A DNA stretch of 64,000 nucleotides from Streptomyces sp. NRRL WC-3618. GTDB taxonomy: Bacteria; Actinomycetota; Actinomycetes; Streptomycetales; Streptomycetaceae. The DNA lies in NCBI RefSeq assembly GCF_001280005.1, contig NZ_LGDW01000452.1, positions 1-64,000 of the forward strand, in the 5' to 3' direction. The notes under the pieces are model-generated. The model saw only the letters and a program-made list of their open reading frames with translations. It did no database searches and was not told where the DNA came from. A program made the position numbers and the translations under genes. This document shows, piece by piece, positions 63,001-64,000 of this stretch; the stretch's first letter is position 1; every line of letters begins with the position of its first letter.

Positions 63001-64000
63001 AGTCGGCGATACGGGCCGGGAAGCCGCTCATCCCCCGGCTCGCCCGGACCAGCACGGCCGAGCTGCTCACCCCGCCGGCCGACCCGCCCCACTGGCGGCT
63101 GGAGACCACCGGCGCGGGCGGTCTCGACCGACTCGCCCTGCTGCCCGCCCCCGAGGCCGCCGCCCCGCTGAGGCCCGGCCAGATCCGCGTCGACGTACGC
63201 GCCGCCGGGATGAACTTCGTCGACACCGCCGCCGCGCTCGGGCTGCTCCCGTTCCAGCCCTCCCTCGGGGCGGAGGCCGCCGGTGTGGTCACCGAGACCG
63301 GCCCGGGCGTCGACCGGTTCACCGTGGGCGACCGCGTGACCGCGCTCGCGGAGAAGGCGTTCGGCCCGGTCGTTGTCACCGAGCAGCGCCTGGCGGCCCC
63401 TATGCCCGACGGCTGGTCCTTCGCCCAGGCAGCCGGTGTGCCCGTGGCGTTCGCCACCGCCTACCACGCCCTTGTGGACCTGGCCGACGTCAAGCCCGGC
63501 GACACGGTCCTGATCCACGCCGCCGCCGGAGGCGTCGGCCAGGCCGCCTCCCAACTGGTCCGCCACCTGGGCGCCGTACCCCTCGCCACCGCCCACCCCG
63601 ACAAGTGGGCCACCCTGCGGGGCCTGGGCTACCCCGAGGAGCACATCGCGAACTCCCGTACCCTCGACTTCGCCGAGCGGTTCCGGGCTGTCACCGGCGG
63701 CCGCGGCGTGGACGTCGTTCTCAACGCCCTGGCCGGCCCCTTCACCGACGCGTCACTGGACCTCCTGGCGCCCGGCGGCCGTTTCATCGAGATGGGCAAG
63801 ACCGGCATCCGGGACACCGGGCACCTGGCCACGACCCACCCGCACCTCACCTACCAGGCCTTCGACCTGCACAACAGCGCCGGGCCCGACCGTCTCGCCG
63901 AGATAATCACCGACCTGTTCCGCCTGTTCGACTCCGGCGCGCTGACCCCCCTGCCGGTCACGGCCTACGGCATCCACCAGCCGGCCGATGCCTTCAGGCT
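57063..64000 (+). CDS. cfa6: Type I modular polyketide synthase, Cfa6-like (partial)
   Basis: Open to the right edge (2312 residues visible). Domains: loading AT (about 90-400, VLVFPGQGASWPGM, GHSVGE), Ala/Ser tandem linker, loading ACP (about 500-610, phosphopantetheine serine in ESGLTSLTVVEM), KS (about 627-1050: TACSSSLVAIH, EAHGTGTPLGDP, KSNLGHTQAAAG), extender AT (about 1160-1450, GHSQGEIAAAHIAG; the VAGHS motif in RIDVAVAGHSPH), DH (about 1520-1800, DHAATGVALVPG), and ER (about 2010 on, AAAGGVGQAASQLVRHLGA). A KR and ACP are expected beyond the edge. VAGHS in place of YASH/HAFH is associated with ethylmalonyl-CoA, matching the ethyl branch of coronafacic acid. ATG at 57063. Confidence 0.92.
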   Translation, partial: MEHLTPPLLVSGDSPDALAAAADRLREEVASASEEALRDLRHRGLTSVHAHRRGAVLATDRDGLLRGLTALAQGRTGRDILTGTADVAREPVLVFPGQGASWPGMAAELRASSPGFQERIEFYGRTLSAHLDGWDPADALAEEAEFTRLGTVQPVQFALSSALADTWRAHGLQETAVVGHSVGEIAAAHASGAVAIEDAARLLAQYGSALTRIEGRGAMASVAASVDRVEPLLRKWGGRLDIAAVNSTRNVTVSGDRDAVDELLAELTGEGVWAWKVPGIEVAGHSRQTEILRELMLEQASFGTPGPLRAAFYSTATGSRLGAADLTAAHWYRSLRGTVLFEQAVRALVAAGHRLFIEVSAHPTLTTVIGETLRSEGVTGVVIPTLDRRKSDRESLLRALTHAYVNGVPVNWETAYAELLTPALGSASALGSASALGSASALGSASALGSASALGSAPASALAPASTPASTPAPVIRPEEPAVPPWTEEFPDIAELRDASPAEQRAILVDLIARETGRARDLTDSAGASGSSDSAGSSASADASNSSASADSSGSFATHTFLESGLTSLTVVEMVLALSAATGLDLPATLVYDHSTPLALADHLRRELGLASPDDAPARPVRRAATDEPIAIVGIGCRFPGGVTSAESLWDLVLGGRDGIGEHPGDRGWDTDRLYDPTPGELGKISSRYGGFLYDAADFDAGFFGLSPREATAMEPQQRLLLEVSWEAVEHAGIVPESLRGTRTGVFAGVISQEYGPRLHQADDEVAGYAFLGTALCVASGRISYLLGLEGPAITLDTACSSSLVAIHQACQALRAHDCDLALAGGASVMSGPGVLVDFSRQRVLAPDGRCKAFSASADGIGLAEGVGMVLLERLSDARANGHPVLAVIRGSAVNQDGASNGLTAPSGSAQQQVVRAALVNAGLDPHDIDAIEAHGTGTPLGDPIEAHALLATYGQRAVEQPVWLGSVKSNLGHTQAAAGVAGLIKMVMALQHGLLPKSLHIDAPSPHVNWSAGAMRLLTEEQRWPDIDGRPRRAAVSSFGVSGTNSHLILEQSPLPAVPAPAVGGRTPAEVLWPVSAKSRTALRAQAARLREYAAGHPDLDPADVAHTLGTARSAFAHRAVVRGRTRDELLDGLRALQRQEDHPGLTQAAVPVSGPGKLVLVFPGQGSQWPGMGMELYDAHPAYRQALDAADEALRPHTGWSVVDVLRGAPGAPALDEVDIIHPALFAVMTSLARLWQFHGLVPDAVVGHSQGEIAAAHIAGALTLADAAKLVALRAQSLAVLSGTGAMATLGLPADRAQALVDAYAGDIGVAAVNSPASTVVAGVGTAVEELLRRCEAEGIRARRIDVAVAGHSPHIDPLHDDILERFADITPHPTGIAFHSTVEGRLQDGPLDGTTLTAAYWWDNLRNTVRLTDTVQSLAAQGYRTFLECSPHPVLVPALEETAIAAGLVVGTLHRTQSQTGSLASAAARLHTHGHDLDWSALYAGARRVDLPTYAFEHRRHWLVQAPSAEVVTAGQRTTGHPLLGAMVDLPDDEGLLLTGRVGLDSHPWLADHAATGVALVPGTAYLDMVLHAADLAGCPHIAELTLHAPMVLPDQETLDLHLRVGPPDDHGHRPVTLHARVHTADADPPAWTLHATARLTAEPAADPAPAAPAVWPPADARPVDLAGLRTGLAEAGYDYGPAFTGLRSVWQQGEHFYAEAELPDGLAPTGHVIHPALLDTALHPIALPDTAGERTDGRDGPRLPFTFSGITRTGTPARHLRVHLQVTKPDTVRVLATDGTGAPVLTIDALTLRATTGDHLRRQTTTGPEHDLLHLTWSAVPGARTDAPDSTGWALLDTDPRLTEALDTVPRHAGLAALTAAVDRGAAPPELVVWSLPAQDQADTEGARTLCEHVLRFLQEWLADDRLTRTVLAVVTRHAVVTGPHDPPGLADGTAWGLLHTAQNENPGRIVLVDTDRHPDSAAALTAVLAAGHPQSAIRAGKPLIPRLARTSTAELLTPPADPPHWRLETTGAGGLDRLALLPAPEAAAPLRPGQIRVDVRAAGMNFVDTAAALGLLPFQPSLGAEAAGVVTETGPGVDRFTVGDRVTALAEKAFGPVVVTEQRLAAPMPDGWSFAQAAGVPVAFATAYHALVDLADVKPGDTVLIHAAAGGVGQAASQLVRHLGAVPLATAHPDKWATLRGLGYPEEHIANSRTLDFAERFRAVTGGRGVDVVLNALAGPFTDASLDLLAPGGRFIEMGKTGIRDTGHLATTHPHLTYQAFDLHNSAGPDRLAEIITDLFRLFDSGALTPLPVTAYGIHQPADAFR
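58332..58439 (+). repeat. Six tandem 18-bp repeats coding LGSASA in the PKS linker
   Basis: Six near-identical units of CTGGGCTCGGCCTCGGCC type stand head to tail inside the PKS reading frame, between loading AT and loading ACP. Being multiples of three they keep the frame, so copy number can change without breaking the enzyme. A second low-complexity Ser/Ala/Asp stretch follows at about 58632-58735. Confidence 0.85.

Overview
The window is high-GC actinobacterial DNA, almost certainly Streptomyces: strong third-position GC bias, many GTG/TTG starts, sugar ABC operons with no ATPase of their own, RICIN-tailed secreted glycoside hydrolases, and copies of a dispersed intergenic repeat typical of Streptomyces. 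Most of it concerns use of plant-derived compounds. The right end carries what I read as the start of a coronafacoyl-phytotoxin (coronafacic acid) cluster, which points to a plant-pathogenic or plant-associated species of the scab type (Streptomyces scabies is the studied example).

Layout. 0-8.3 kb: a deoxysugar (L-rhamnose-type) uptake and catabolism operon on the minus strand (lipoprotein, two permeases, six-hairpin-type hydrolase, mutarotase, lactonase-like amidohydrolase, decayed dehydrogenase remnant) with a divergent GntR regulator. 8.6-13.6 kb: three secreted carbohydrate-active enzymes (GH43-RICIN, SGNH-RICIN, CE2-like esterase). 13.8-19.3 kb: a two-component system, small membrane proteins, a Ppx/GppA protein and RNase J. 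19.3-26.2 kb: a protease-like remnant, a 1739-residue protein with two GH43 domains, and a GNAT acetyltransferase. 26.2-40.2 kb: an inositol-type region (iolB, iolD, GntR, a broken iolC, ribose-type ABC transporter, three Gfo/Idh/MocA oxidoreductases, an SDR, a PhyH-family dioxygenase and a LacI regulator). 40.2-46 kb: a Fis/GAF-type regulator divergent from a resorcinol/hydroxyquinol pathway (flavin hydroxylase, hydroxyquinol 1,2-dioxygenase, maleylacetate reductase). 46-48.6 kb: a YceI protein, an NPP1 necrosis-inducing-type protein, an excalibur protein and tRNA-Pro(GGG).

From 49 kb to the right edge: a ThiF-nitroreductase-like fusion and a PAS-LuxR regulator (CfaR-like) on the minus strand. 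Facing them on the plus strand are an ACP, a FabZ-like dehydratase, a ketosynthase, a truncated ketosynthase-like protein, an acyl-activating ligase and a large modular polyketide synthase that runs off the window. The order matches cfa1 to cfa6. A near-palindrome similar to the PAS-LuxR operator lies directly against the -35 box of the cfa1 promoter, and the extender AT of the PKS carries the motif associated with ethylmalonyl-CoA, as expected for coronafacic acid.

Functions are inferred from sequence motifs and remembered family knowledge. No searches were run.
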